Source: Halarcobacter bivalviorum (GTDB lineage: Bacteria; Campylobacterota; Campylobacteria; Campylobacterales; Arcobacteraceae). From it: 64,000 nucleotides of DNA. The notes beneath the pieces are model-generated. The model had not been told where the DNA came from. It ran no database searches and saw only the letters and a program-made list of their open reading frames with translations. A program made the position numbers and the translations under genes. Below are positions 35,579 to 43,316 of this stretch, piece by piece (within the stretch, counting starts at the first letter, position 1; each line of letters starts with the position of its first letter). The stretch is taken from positions 558,001 to 622,000 of the forward strand of contig NZ_CP031217.1 in assembly GCF_003346815.1 (NCBI RefSeq). The letters are read 5' to 3'.

Positions 35579-37456
35579 TTAGTGGTCGTGAGCTTCACCA
35601 GCGTTATTCGGAAGTCTAATTTGCTCAACTAGATCTTGAATTTCTTGTGGTGGCTCTGGAGTCATTCTAGATACTACAATCGCAACGATTAAGTGTAGAA
35701 TTGTACCAATTGTACCAATACCAGTTGGGTGAATTCCTAAGAAATAATCTTCTGGTTTTCCACCTAAGAATACGAAGTATACAATGTATCCAAATGTGAA
35801 GATTAAACCAGTTAAAATACCAGCAATTGCACCTTCTTTGTTCATTCTCTTATCAAATACCCCAAGGATAATTGTTGGGAAGAATGCTGCTGCTGCAAGT
35901 CCGAATGCGAAAGCAACAACTTGTGCAACGAAACCTGGAGGGTTAATTCCTAAGTAACCTGCAATACAAATTGCAACTACCGCTGAAATTCTTGCCCACA
36001 TTAACTCTGATTTCTCAGTTAATTTAGATTTTCCAGTTTCTGGATCTCTAAAAATTACTTGTCCCATTAAATCGTGAGAAATTGCAGAAGCAATAACAAG
36101 TAATAAACCTGCTGCTGTAGATAATGCTGCTGCAAGACCCCCAGCTGCGATGAATGCAATTACCCAGTTAGGTAAGTTAGCAATCTCTGGATTTGCAAGT
36201 ACCATGATATCTCTATCTACATAAAGCTCATTTTCAATTTTACCAGTGTTTGCAGATGGTTTACCATTAGTAGTAACTCTCTCACCATGCTCACCAACTT
36301 TATCACCATCAAATGTAGGTTTACCACCTTTACCTTCGAAAGCAGCTCCTGGAGCATATTGAATTTTACCATCACCATTTCTATCAGTCCACGCTAATAA
36401 TCCACCATGCTCCCAAGTTTTAAACCAAGAACCATTATTTGGAGTTCCATCCGCATGCTTTAACTCACCGTTTACAAATGCTGCATATTCAACATTTTGA
36501 ACGTTTTTGATTAAGTTTAATCTTGAGAAAGCAGAAACAGCAGAAATAGTTGTATACATAATAGCAATGAATACTAATGCCCAACCAGCTGAAATTCTAG
36601 CATCTTGTACAGTTGGAACTGTAAAGAATCTAACAATAACGTGTGGTAAACCAGCAGTACCAAGCATTAATGCAGTTGTTAACATGAACATATTCCATAA
36701 GTTACCTGGCTCACTATATGCTTTAAATCCTAAATCTGTAACAGCTGTATCAAGAGCATGTAGCAGATAGGTTCCTTCAGGAATTGTTTTTACCCCATCA
36801 TGGAATTCAAAAGATGTAGTACCAAAAATACCTAATTGAGGTAAAAATGTATCAGTAACTTGTAATGATAAGAAAATTGCAGGAATCATGTATGCAAAAA
36901 TCATAACAACATATTGTGCAACTTGAGTATAAGTAATACCTTTCATACCTCCAAGTACAGAGTAAATAAATACGATTGCCATACCAATAACAACACCTGT
37001 ATTTACATCAACTTGTAAGAATCTAGAGAATACAATACCAACCCCTCTCATTTGTCCCGCAACATATGTAAATGATACGAAGATAACTGAGATAACTGCA
37101 ACAGTTCTTGCAACGTTTGAGTAATATCTATCACCAACGAAATCTGGAACTGTAAATTTACCAAACTTTCTTAAATAAGGAGCTAATAGCATAGCAAGTA
37201 GAACGTATCCACCTGTCCATCCCATTAAATAAGCACCACCATCAGAACCTTTGAATGCAATAATACCTGCTAACGAAATAAATGAAGCAGCTGACATCCA
37301 GTCTGCAGCAGTTGCCATACCATTTGCTACTGGGTGAACACCTCCACCAGCTACGTAGAAATCTTTAGTAGATCCTGCTTTTGCCCAAAGTGCAATACCA
37401 ATATATACTGCAAATGAAATACCTACAAATAGGTAAATTAATGATTGTAATTCCAT
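35579..37456 (-). CDS. Sodium:solute symporter, ActP-related with a large loop insertion
   Basis: 625 residues, about 13 membrane segments. It shares AGGGVHPVANGMATAADWMSAASF and TAGLPHVIVRFFTVP with ActP. Compared with ActP it has ~90 extra residues in one loop (about 310-420). That loop carries DRNGDGKIQYAP, an EF-hand-like calcium loop with Pro at position 12. Such symporters (VC_2705 type) pair with DUF4212, as here 11 bp upstream. Probably an acetate or other short-acid carrier. Confidence 0.9.
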   Translation of the reverse strand: MELQSLIYLFVGISFAVYIGIALWAKAGSTKDFYVAGGGVHPVANGMATAADWMSAASFISLAGIIAFKGSDGGAYLMGWTGGYVLLAMLLAPYLRKFGKFTVPDFVGDRYYSNVARTVAVISVIFVSFTYVAGQMRGVGIVFSRFLQVDVNTGVVIGMAIVFIYSVLGGMKGITYTQVAQYVVMIFAYMIPAIFLSLQVTDTFLPQLGIFGTTSFEFHDGVKTIPEGTYLLHALDTAVTDLGFKAYSEPGNLWNMFMLTTALMLGTAGLPHVIVRFFTVPTVQDARISAGWALVFIAIMYTTISAVSAFSRLNLIKNVQNVEYAAFVNGELKHADGTPNNGSWFKTWEHGGLLAWTDRNGDGKIQYAPGAAFEGKGGKPTFDGDKVGEHGERVTTNGKPSANTGKIENELYVDRDIMVLANPEIANLPNWVIAFIAAGGLAAALSTAAGLLLVIASAISHDLMGQVIFRDPETGKSKLTEKSELMWARISAVVAICIAGYLGINPPGFVAQVVAFAFGLAAAAFFPTIILGVFDKRMNKEGAIAGILTGLIFTFGYIVYFVFLGGKPEDYFLGIHPTGIGTIGTILHLIVAIVVSRMTPEPPQEIQDLVEQIRLPNNAGEAHDH

Positions 37457-37467
37457 CTTAATAACTC

Positions 37468-37722
37468 CTATTCGTGTACGCCATATTTTTCATCAATCGC
37501 TGTCATTTTTGCAACGTATACAAAAATAAGGATTACGAAAACATAGATAGACCCTTGTTGGGCAAACCAGAAACCTAATTTAACACCACTAATTTCAATA
37601 GTATTAAGTTCATTTATGAATAAAATTCCACAACCAAAAGAAACAACAAACCATACTACTAATAACTTAAGAATAGTAGAAATGTTTTCTTTCCAATAAG
37701 CTTGAGCTTTTTCTGGACTCAT
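37468..37722 (-). CDS. DUF4212 small membrane protein, symporter partner
   Basis: 84 residues with two membrane helices (residues ~17-39 and ~49-70) and the motif YWKENISTILKLLVVWFVVSFGCGILF typical of DUF4212. It always accompanies a symporter of the type encoded next to it, much as DUF485 accompanies ActP. RBS AAGGAG. TGCTA boxes and a -10 lie upstream. Confidence 0.92.
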   Translation of the reverse strand: MSPEKAQAYWKENISTILKLLVVWFVVSFGCGILFINELNTIEISGVKLGFWFAQQGSIYVFVILIFVYVAKMTAIDEKYGVHE

Positions 37723-37783
37723 AAGTACTCCTTTTTAAGTTTTACTAAAAAGAATAAATCTTTTTCAGTAATTCAACATTGTA

Positions 37784-37816
37784 AGTATAATAGTTGATTG
37801 TAGCAAAAGGGTAGCA
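37784..37816 (-). promoter_or_regulatory. Promoter of DUF4212-symporter with two TGCTA boxes
   Basis: On the + strand GTAGCA at 37800 and 37811 (11-bp period). On the minus strand a -10 TATACT lies at 37784-37789, exactly 10 bp from the nearest box, the same geometry as at pta. Confidence 0.75.
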
Positions 37817-37849
37817 ATTAAAAAAAAATTATAAAAAAATTTATATTTC

Positions 37850-37866
37850 GTAGGATGAACGTAGCA
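37850..37866 (-). promoter_or_regulatory. Distal, imperfect TGCTA box pair
   Basis: On the + strand GTAGGA (37850, one mismatch) and GTAGCA (37861), again 11 bp apart. It sits between the DUF4212 promoter and the stop of the response regulator gene. Confidence 0.5.
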
Positions 37867-37868
37867 TT

Positions 37869-37887
37869 TAGGCTCTCAAAGAGCCTA
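37869..37887 (-). terminator. Hairpin after the response regulator gene
   Basis: 7-bp stem TAGGCTC/GAGCCTA with a 5-nt loop, 14 bp past the stop. No T-run follows on the minus strand, so it may act only as an RNA end stabiliser. Confidence 0.4.
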
Positions 37888-37900
37888 TTTAAGGGATTTT

Positions 37901-38563
37901 TTAAACAGAATAATATCTGTCAATTTTATAGCCTAAACCTCTGATATTTTTAATAAAATCCTCTTTTAGAGCTTTTTTTAATCTTGAAATTTCTGCTCTT
38001 ATAGTAGGATTATCAATATTTTCCCCTCCCCAAATGTCAACTCTAAATCTTTCAAAGTCAACAATCATATTGATATTTAGGGCTAAGATATGAATAATAT
38101 CTAATTGTTTTTTTGTTAGTGTTTGTGGTTCACCATTAAAATATAGAGTTTTTTCAGTTTTAGAGTAAGAGTAATTTTCTGAAAATCTAATATGAGTGGT
38201 ATTGCTTTGGTCTTTTTTTAGGATTTGATTTATTTTAATTCCTAACTCTTCTAAATGAAAAGGTTTCTTAATATACTCTCTACAGCCTAAGTCATATGCT
38301 TTTGTAATATCTTCAATATCTAAAAGTGCAGAAATGTATATTGTTGGAATATATATTTTTTTGCTATTTAGTTCTTGTAAGATTTCAAATCCATCTTTTT
38401 TTGGTACATTTATATCAAGCACTAAAAGATCAAAAGAGGAATCAACATTGTCAATTACATCTTCACCATTTGTGTAACTTTCAACCATATGCCCAATATC
38501 TTTTAAATACTCAGATATTGCATTGTTTAACATTATTTCATCTTCAAGAAGTAGTATTTTCAT
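37901..38563 (-). CDS. OmpR/PhoB-family response regulator
   Basis: 220 residues. Receiver domain (1-~118): acidic pair DE near 7-8, phospho-acceptor Asp in LLVLDINVPKKDG (~52), Thr/Ser in YISALLD and Lys in IKKPFHLEEL. The C-terminal winged helix (~125-215) has TLTKKQLDIIHIL, the recognition helix NPTIRAEISRLKKALK and RGLGYKI. Its ATG lies inside the end of the histidine kinase gene (20-bp overlap). OmpR-type regulators bind direct repeats with a ~11-bp period, matching the TGCTA boxes in front of the neighbouring acetate genes. Confidence 0.93.
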   Translation of the reverse strand: MKILLLEDEIMLNNAISEYLKDIGHMVESYTNGEDVIDNVDSSFDLLVLDINVPKKDGFEILQELNSKKIYIPTIYISALLDIEDITKAYDLGCREYIKKPFHLEELGIKINQILKKDQSNTTHIRFSENYSYSKTEKTLYFNGEPQTLTKKQLDIIHILALNINMIVDFERFRVDIWGGENIDNPTIRAEISRLKKALKEDFIKNIRGLGYKIDRYYSV

Positions 38564-40127
38564 TTATTCTAAACCTATACGTAAATTTTGTATCTCTATC
38601 GTTTGAATCAAGATTAATTATAACTAAATTTTTATCACATATTTCTTTTACTATTCTAAGTCCTAATCCAAAGCCACCACGAGAATTATTCTCTCTATAG
38701 AAGTCACTAAAGATTTTATCTTTATTCTCAATTTTGTCTGAATTTGTTTTTACAGAGAAATCGACAATATCGTCATTAAAGTAAGTAAGTTTTATATAAA
38801 TAGGTGATTTAGCTTTTGAATATTTTATAGCATTTGAAATGTTATTATCAACAATTCTTTGCAGTTCTGTTTTATTAAATTTAATATATATCTCTTCATC
38901 AATATTGTTTATAAAATATAAGTTATTTGCAGTTGCTATACTATCAAAAAAGTTTAATCTTTCATTTAAGTATTCTGAAAAATTAATATACTCTTTTGGG
39001 TAGTCAACTCTATCTTTTTTAATTAAATATGATAAGTCATCATATATATATTGAATAATCTTTGCGCCACTTTCAATATTAGATATATATTTATTTGTAG
39101 GAGTATGTCTTTTTAAAAGGTCTATGTTTGTTCTAATAATAGATAAAGGAGTATTAACTTCATGAACAGAGTTCTTTAAAAATCTTTTTTGAGAATCAAG
39201 AAGATTACTTAACTCTTTTGTTTGTTCATTTACTTTCTCTTCAAGATGTTTATTGATACCTTCTAGCATTTGGTTTTTGTCTTTAATATTATGCATAGCA
39301 TCATAAGCGTAGTTCGCAATTACTTTAAACTCTCCAAAGATAAGCCTATTTTGACTAATTCTTGTATCTGATTTTTGTGTCTCTTTAAAATATTTTCCAA
39401 TCTCTTTAACATCATTTACAATTAAAATAGTTGCATTTTTATAAATAAAAATAGAGTAAAGAACAAGCATTATTGTTAAAGACATAATTTGAAGAATATA
39501 ATTAGAGATTTTTTCATCATGCTCTTGTCTTTTCTCTTTGATTAAAGTATCAATTTCATCTAAATAGATACCTTTGCCTATTGTCCAATTCCAAGGTGAA
39601 TATGATAGGGCATAAGAGATTTTAAGAGCTTCGTCTTTTAATTCAGGTTTATACCAGATATATTTTACAAAACCACCTTTTTTATTTTGAGAAATATCAA
39701 TTAACTCTTTTATTACTCTTTTGCCTGTTGGGTCTGTGAATTCATAAAGATTTTTCCCTATATTATTTCTTGAAATAGGGTAGTATATAGAAGTTCCTTC
39801 AAAATTGTAGATGAAAACATAGTCATTTATATTTTCATCTTCTCTCATCATCTCTATTGCATGAAGAACATCATTTTTTATCTCTTCTTCACTTTTTGTA
39901 CCCTTATATTTATTATGATAATAATCTATAAATTTAACGGTTTTTTTTATATCGGCTTCTATTAAATCTTTTTGTTTACTAAAATAATCACTTTTCATGA
40001 TTTGTATTTTTTCATTAAAATCATCAAAAGCATTGTCAATAATAATAAAAGTAAATGATGATGTTAAGAAGATAATAAAGATAATACTATAAAGAATTAG
40101 GTGGTATAAAGATTTTGCACGAATCAT
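38544..40127 (-). CDS. Cache-domain sensor histidine kinase
   Basis: 527 residues from the ATG at 40127 (MIRAKSLYHL). An open frame runs further upstream but only through the antisense of tRNA genes. Two membrane helices (~8-30 and ~240-260) bracket a periplasmic Cache domain of ~200 residues with YVFIYNFEGTSIYYP, GGFVKYIWYKPE and WNWTIGKGIYLDEI, a fold that binds small organic acids. After a coiled coil comes the H-box SVHEVNTPLSIIRT, then the N box (DNNISNAIKYS) and GFGLGLRIV. It overlaps the response regulator gene, its partner. The ligand may be acetate or a related acid, judged by location only. Confidence 0.92.
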   Translation of the reverse strand: MIRAKSLYHLILYSIIFIIFLTSSFTFIIIDNAFDDFNEKIQIMKSDYFSKQKDLIEADIKKTVKFIDYYHNKYKGTKSEEEIKNDVLHAIEMMREDENINDYVFIYNFEGTSIYYPISRNNIGKNLYEFTDPTGKRVIKELIDISQNKKGGFVKYIWYKPELKDEALKISYALSYSPWNWTIGKGIYLDEIDTLIKEKRQEHDEKISNYILQIMSLTIMLVLYSIFIYKNATILIVNDVKEIGKYFKETQKSDTRISQNRLIFGEFKVIANYAYDAMHNIKDKNQMLEGINKHLEEKVNEQTKELSNLLDSQKRFLKNSVHEVNTPLSIIRTNIDLLKRHTPTNKYISNIESGAKIIQYIYDDLSYLIKKDRVDYPKEYINFSEYLNERLNFFDSIATANNLYFINNIDEEIYIKFNKTELQRIVDNNISNAIKYSKAKSPIYIKLTYFNDDIVDFSVKTNSDKIENKDKIFSDFYRENNSRGGFGLGLRIVKEICDKNLVIINLDSNDRDTKFTYRFRINENTTS

Positions 40128-40221
40128 TGCGAGTATATTCCTTGATTTAAATAACAAAAAAGAATATCTGAAATAAAATAAATAAATGATAAAAAATGTA
40201 AGAAATGTGTAAATAAAAAAG

Positions 40222-40298
40222 TGGCGCGGCTGACGAGACTCGAACTCGCGACCTCCTGCGTGACAGGCAGGCATTCTAACCAACTAAACTACAGCCGC
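40222..40298 (-). tRNA. tRNA-Asp (GTC), copy A
   Basis: 77 bases including an encoded CCA. The cloverleaf is complete and the anticodon loop reads CTGTCAC. Acceptor GCGGCTG pairs with CAGCCGC. It lies after a small hairpin with a T-run, so it may be expressed less than the other genes. Confidence 0.97.
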
Positions 40299-40309
40299 TC
40301 ACTAAAAGC

Positions 40310-40330
40310 AAAAAAAAAGCGCCTTAGCGC
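40310..40330 (-). terminator. Possible terminator inside the tRNA cluster
   Basis: On the minus strand GCGC-TAAG-GCGC followed by nine T, between tRNA-Val and tRNA-Asp of the distal block. The stem is only 4 bp. Confidence 0.55.
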
Positions 40331-40335
40331 AATAA

Positions 40336-40411
40336 TGGTGGTCGATAGTGGACTCGAACCACTGACATCTACCTTGTAAGGGTAGCGCTCTACCAACTGA
40401 GCTAATCGACC
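40336..40411 (-). tRNA. tRNA-Val (TAC), copy A
   Basis: 76 bases with encoded CCA. Anticodon loop CTTACAA; acceptor GGTCGAT pairs with ATCGACC. Confidence 0.97.
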
Positions 40412-40442
40412 AATTGATATTTAAAATGGATTTGCCATTAAA

Positions 40443-40517
40443 TGGTGACCCCTAGGAGACTCGAACTCCTGTGGCATGGATGAAAACCATGAATCCTAAC
40501 CGCTAGATGAAGGGGCC
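40443..40517 (-). tRNA. tRNA-Glu (TTC), copy A
   Basis: 75 bases with encoded CCA. Anticodon loop TTTTCAT; acceptor GGCCCCT pairs with AGGGGTC with one G-T pair. A likely substrate of the MnmA enzymes in this window. Confidence 0.97.
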
Positions 40518-40533
40518 AATTTAAATATCGAAA

Positions 40534-40609
40534 TGGTGACCCGTGAAGGATTCGAACCTTCGGCCACCTCCTTAAAAGGGAGATGCTCTACCAGCTGAGC
40601 TAACGGGTC
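40534..40609 (-). tRNA. tRNA-Lys (TTT), copy A
   Basis: 76 bases with encoded CCA. Anticodon loop CTTTTAA; acceptor GACCCGT pairs with ACGGGTC. A likely MnmA substrate. Confidence 0.97.
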
Positions 40610-40625
40610 AAATATTATAAAAAAA

Positions 40626-40702
40626 TGGCGCGGCTGACGAGACTCGAACTCGCGACCTCCTGCGTGACAGGCAGGCATTCTAACCAACTAAACTACAGCC
40701 GC
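40626..40702 (-). tRNA. tRNA-Asp (GTC), copy B
   Basis: 77 bases, reads the same as copy A at 40222-40298. Confidence 0.97.
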
Positions 40703-40714
40703 AACATTTATAAA

Positions 40715-40790
40715 TGGTGGTCGATAGTGGACTCGAACCACTGACATCTACCTTGTAAGGGTAGCGCTCTACCAACTGAGCTAATCGACC
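40715..40790 (-). tRNA. tRNA-Val (TAC), copy B
   Basis: 76 bases, reads the same as copy A at 40336-40411. Confidence 0.97.
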
Positions 40791-40798
40791 TTATTTTA

Positions 40799-40873
40799 TG
40801 GTGACCCCTAGGAGACTCGAACTCCTGTGGCATGGATGAAAACCATGAATCCTAACCGCTAGATGAAGGGGCC
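40799..40873 (-). tRNA. tRNA-Glu (TTC), copy B
   Basis: 75 bases, reads the same as copy A at 40443-40517. Confidence 0.97.
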
Positions 40874-40889
40874 ATAAATAAAATAAAAC

Positions 40890-40965
40890 TGGTGACCCGT
40901 GAAGGATTCGAACCTTCGGCCACCTCCTTAAAAGGGAGATGCTCTACCAGCTGAGCTAACGGGTC
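40890..40965 (-). tRNA. tRNA-Lys (TTT), copy B
   Basis: 76 bases, reads the same as copy A at 40534-40609. First gene of the cluster in the direction of transcription, ~40 bp from a consensus promoter. Confidence 0.97.
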
Positions 40966-41005
40966 AAACGCATTTTAGAAGTTGTTCTTCTTAAAATGGA
41001 CTGGA

Positions 41006-41034
41006 ATTATAATAGGTTTTTTTTTATTTGTCAA
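41006..41034 (-). promoter_or_regulatory. Perfect consensus promoter of the tRNA cluster
   Basis: On the minus strand TTGACA (41029-41034), 17-bp spacer, TATAAT (41006-41011). The -35 lies inside the last codons of pncC. Confidence 0.9.
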
Positions 41035-41530
41035 GGGTTTTTTGAAAAAATTTCGAAATTTTTTTCAAACTTTTCTCTGCCGCTTGAATTTGAACTTCAT
41101 TTCTACTTCCTGAAAAGTGACAAATTTCGATATCTTTACCTTCTTTAGCTCCCATAATACCGATAACTACTGTTCCTACTGGTTTGTTTTTTGTTCCACC
41201 ATCTGGTCCTGCTATCCCACTTACTGCAATTGCATAATCAGCATTAAATTTTTTTATTACACCCTCTAACATCTCTTCTACAACTTGAATACTAACAGCA
41301 CCAAATTTGTTTAGAGTCTCTTCTTTTACATTTAATTCTTGTGATTTTATTTCATTAGAGTAAGTAACAACTGCACCATTGAATATATTTGATGATCCTG
41401 CAATCTCAGTTATTTTTGAGGCAATTAATCCTCCTGTGCAACTCTCTGCTGTTGTGATTGTTTTTTTGTGGGTTTTTAATAGATTTTGAAAATCTATCAT
41501 ATCTTTTTGAGTGAATAGATTTGTATACAT
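41024..41530 (-). CDS. pncC: CinA C-terminal domain protein, NMN amidohydrolase (PncC-like)
   Basis: 168 residues, only the amidohydrolase domain and no N-terminal MoaB-like part. Motifs: TTAESCTGGLIASKITEIAGSS, FNGAVVTYSNEIKSQ, AIAVSGIAGPDGGTKNKPVGTV. It turns nicotinamide mononucleotide into nicotinate mononucleotide in NAD recycling. Lies 43 bp downstream of mqo. Its 3' end carries the -35 of the tRNA promoter. Confidence 0.93.
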   Translation of the reverse strand: MYTNLFTQKDMIDFQNLLKTHKKTITTAESCTGGLIASKITEIAGSSNIFNGAVVTYSNEIKSQELNVKEETLNKFGAVSIQVVEEMLEGVIKKFNADYAIAVSGIAGPDGGTKNKPVGTVVIGIMGAKEGKDIEICHFSGSRNEVQIQAAEKSLKKISKFFQKTLDK

Positions 41531-41573
41531 TATATATAGTTATAAATATGAGTAACTAATAGGAAAAATCCTA

Positions 41574-42932
41574 TTAGTCTTCTTTATCAGTTAATTCATC
41601 TAAGAACTTATCTTCATCAAATGTTAAGTTAAGATACTCAGCAACAATTTTAATATCTCTTTCTGCATTTCCTAAACAAGATGTAGCACCTGGAGATGGA
41701 GTCATATTAAATAAGATTCCTCCACCTGGGTTAATAGAAGCTTCACCTAACATTAGTTTTTGCTCTTTTTTATCTAAAACCTGTGGTCTAACTCCACCAA
41801 ATCCTTTTGCATATTCAATATCTTCTGTAGATAATGAAGGAACGATTTTTCTTGCATCTTTAACAAATAAACCTTTGTTGATACCAGGAACCTCAAATAA
41901 GAAGTTTCTGAATACATAGTTTCTAATATCAGAATCTTTTAATAAATCCCAGAAAATCTTGATAGTATCTCCACCAATATTCATAGTTTTTAAACATTCG
42001 AAGAAAGATTTACCACCTTTATATCTTTCAAGAACTGCTAATGCTAAAGCAGTAGGTCCAAATCTTGTTTTTCCATCACAAAGAATATCAGGATCTCCAT
42101 GAAGTGCAGCAAATGGAAGTTTTGGATTTTGAACCATATAAACTTTACCATTTAAATATGTACCATTTGTAATATAGAAAGACCCAGCCATAGATAAAGA
42201 TCCCATATGTTTTCCATATCCCATTTTGTGTGCAAGGTGTAGAGAGTGAGCACCAGCATTAACTACAACGAAGTCAGCAGTAAATACTGAACCACTTGTT
42301 GTTGTAAGTTTATACTTATCACCTACTTTTTCAATCTCATCTACTCTAGCGTTGAAATAAACGTCAGTTTCAACATCTTCTTGCTCTTTTGCAGCTTTTA
42401 CTAATTCTTTTGTCATTTCACCAAAATCAACAGTTGTATATTCACTTTGTGTACCCATTGCTAAAATTGGTTCAGGTCTATCTTTTGTTCTTTCTTTATC
42501 AGCATAAACTAATAAAGGCTCTAATTCTCTTAGTTTTTCTTTGTCCCATAACTCTAAATAAGGGAATAATTCTTTGAATTCTTCATATCTATTTTTAATA
42601 AATTCAACTTCTTTTTCACCTACACCTAAAGCCATTTTTTGGTGAGCAAACATAATTTTATCTTGAAGTCCATACTGTAAACAGAACTTCTCAATCATTT
42701 TTGCAGTTCTTTTAGTGATTTTAGCTTTTTCTAAAGTATAGTTTGTTTCAATATCTCCAACGTGAATAGTTTGAGAGTTACTTGTTCCTTTAGAGTTCAA
42801 TGTTGCTAAATCGTCATATTTCTCTAAGATACATACACTTTTTGCATCTGTATATCTAGCGATTTCATAGAAAAGTGCAGCACCAGAGATACCACCACCT
42901 ATAATTGCAACCTGATAATGTTTTGTACTCAT
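41574..42932 (-). CDS. mqo: Malate:quinone oxidoreductase (Campylobacterota type)
   Basis: 452 residues. FAD-binding GxGxxG at the N-terminus (VAIIGGGISGAALFYEIAR), an ADP-ribose acidic end in CILEKYDDLATLNS, a second FAD segment DFVVVNAGAHSLHLA and a C-terminal PSPGATSCLGNAERD. It oxidises malate to oxaloacetate and passes electrons to menaquinone at the inner membrane. This ~450-residue type replaces NAD-dependent malate dehydrogenase in several relatives. No membrane helix, so it is peripheral. Confidence 0.9.
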   Translation of the reverse strand: MSTKHYQVAIIGGGISGAALFYEIARYTDAKSVCILEKYDDLATLNSKGTSNSQTIHVGDIETNYTLEKAKITKRTAKMIEKFCLQYGLQDKIMFAHQKMALGVGEKEVEFIKNRYEEFKELFPYLELWDKEKLRELEPLLVYADKERTKDRPEPILAMGTQSEYTTVDFGEMTKELVKAAKEQEDVETDVYFNARVDEIEKVGDKYKLTTTSGSVFTADFVVVNAGAHSLHLAHKMGYGKHMGSLSMAGSFYITNGTYLNGKVYMVQNPKLPFAALHGDPDILCDGKTRFGPTALALAVLERYKGGKSFFECLKTMNIGGDTIKIFWDLLKDSDIRNYVFRNFLFEVPGINKGLFVKDARKIVPSLSTEDIEYAKGFGGVRPQVLDKKEQKLMLGEASINPGGGILFNMTPSPGATSCLGNAERDIKIVAEYLNLTFDEDKFLDELTDKED

Positions 42933-43316
42933 AATAATTTATTCCTATCATAGTTTATTTTTGCAAAAAATATTAACACATTTAACTTGAGTTTGTATTA
43001 TAATTTTGGCAAAGAGACTTTCCATTAAAGAAAATATGCGTAATAGTAACATTTTATTGTTTTTTCTTCAATTTTTTCTGTACTCAATAAATGTACATAT
43101 GATATCTAAAAAAGCTTACAATGTTTAATAAATTTTTTTAATGTACACTTTTTGTACAAAAAAGCATTTTTAATAGATTTATAACTATAAATTATAAAAA
43201 GAGTAATTCTTTATTATTTTTGTAGTTTTATTGACTTATACAAAATTAAATATCCTTTGGATATAATCGGCGATTTATATAAAGACTATAGAAATTGAGT
43301 TAATTAAGGTATGAAA
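42933..43316. other. Intergenic region between mqo and ileS
   Basis: About 380 bp between divergent genes with no convincing ORF. A -10 TATAAT for ileS lies at 43262-43267. Three TGTAC words occur (from 43092, 43142 and within 43149-43162), the last in a perfect 14-bp palindrome TTTTTGTACAAAAA. I see no T-box-like leader. Confidence 0.6.

Noticed and set aside
22290-40127. Acetate island as a recently transferred genomic island
   Set aside because: Base composition and codon use look like the rest of the window and no integrase or direct-repeat ends are seen. The tRNA cluster at its edge shows no truncated copies.
40128-40283. N-terminal extension of the histidine kinase frame upstream of 40127
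   Set aside because: It reads through the antisense of tRNA-Asp. The hydrophobic first helix and a plausible ATG at 40127 mark the true start.
40496-40687. 63-codon open frame in the tRNA cluster
   Set aside because: It is made of tRNA gene sequence only and repeats the same antisense peptide at both tRNA-Asp genes.
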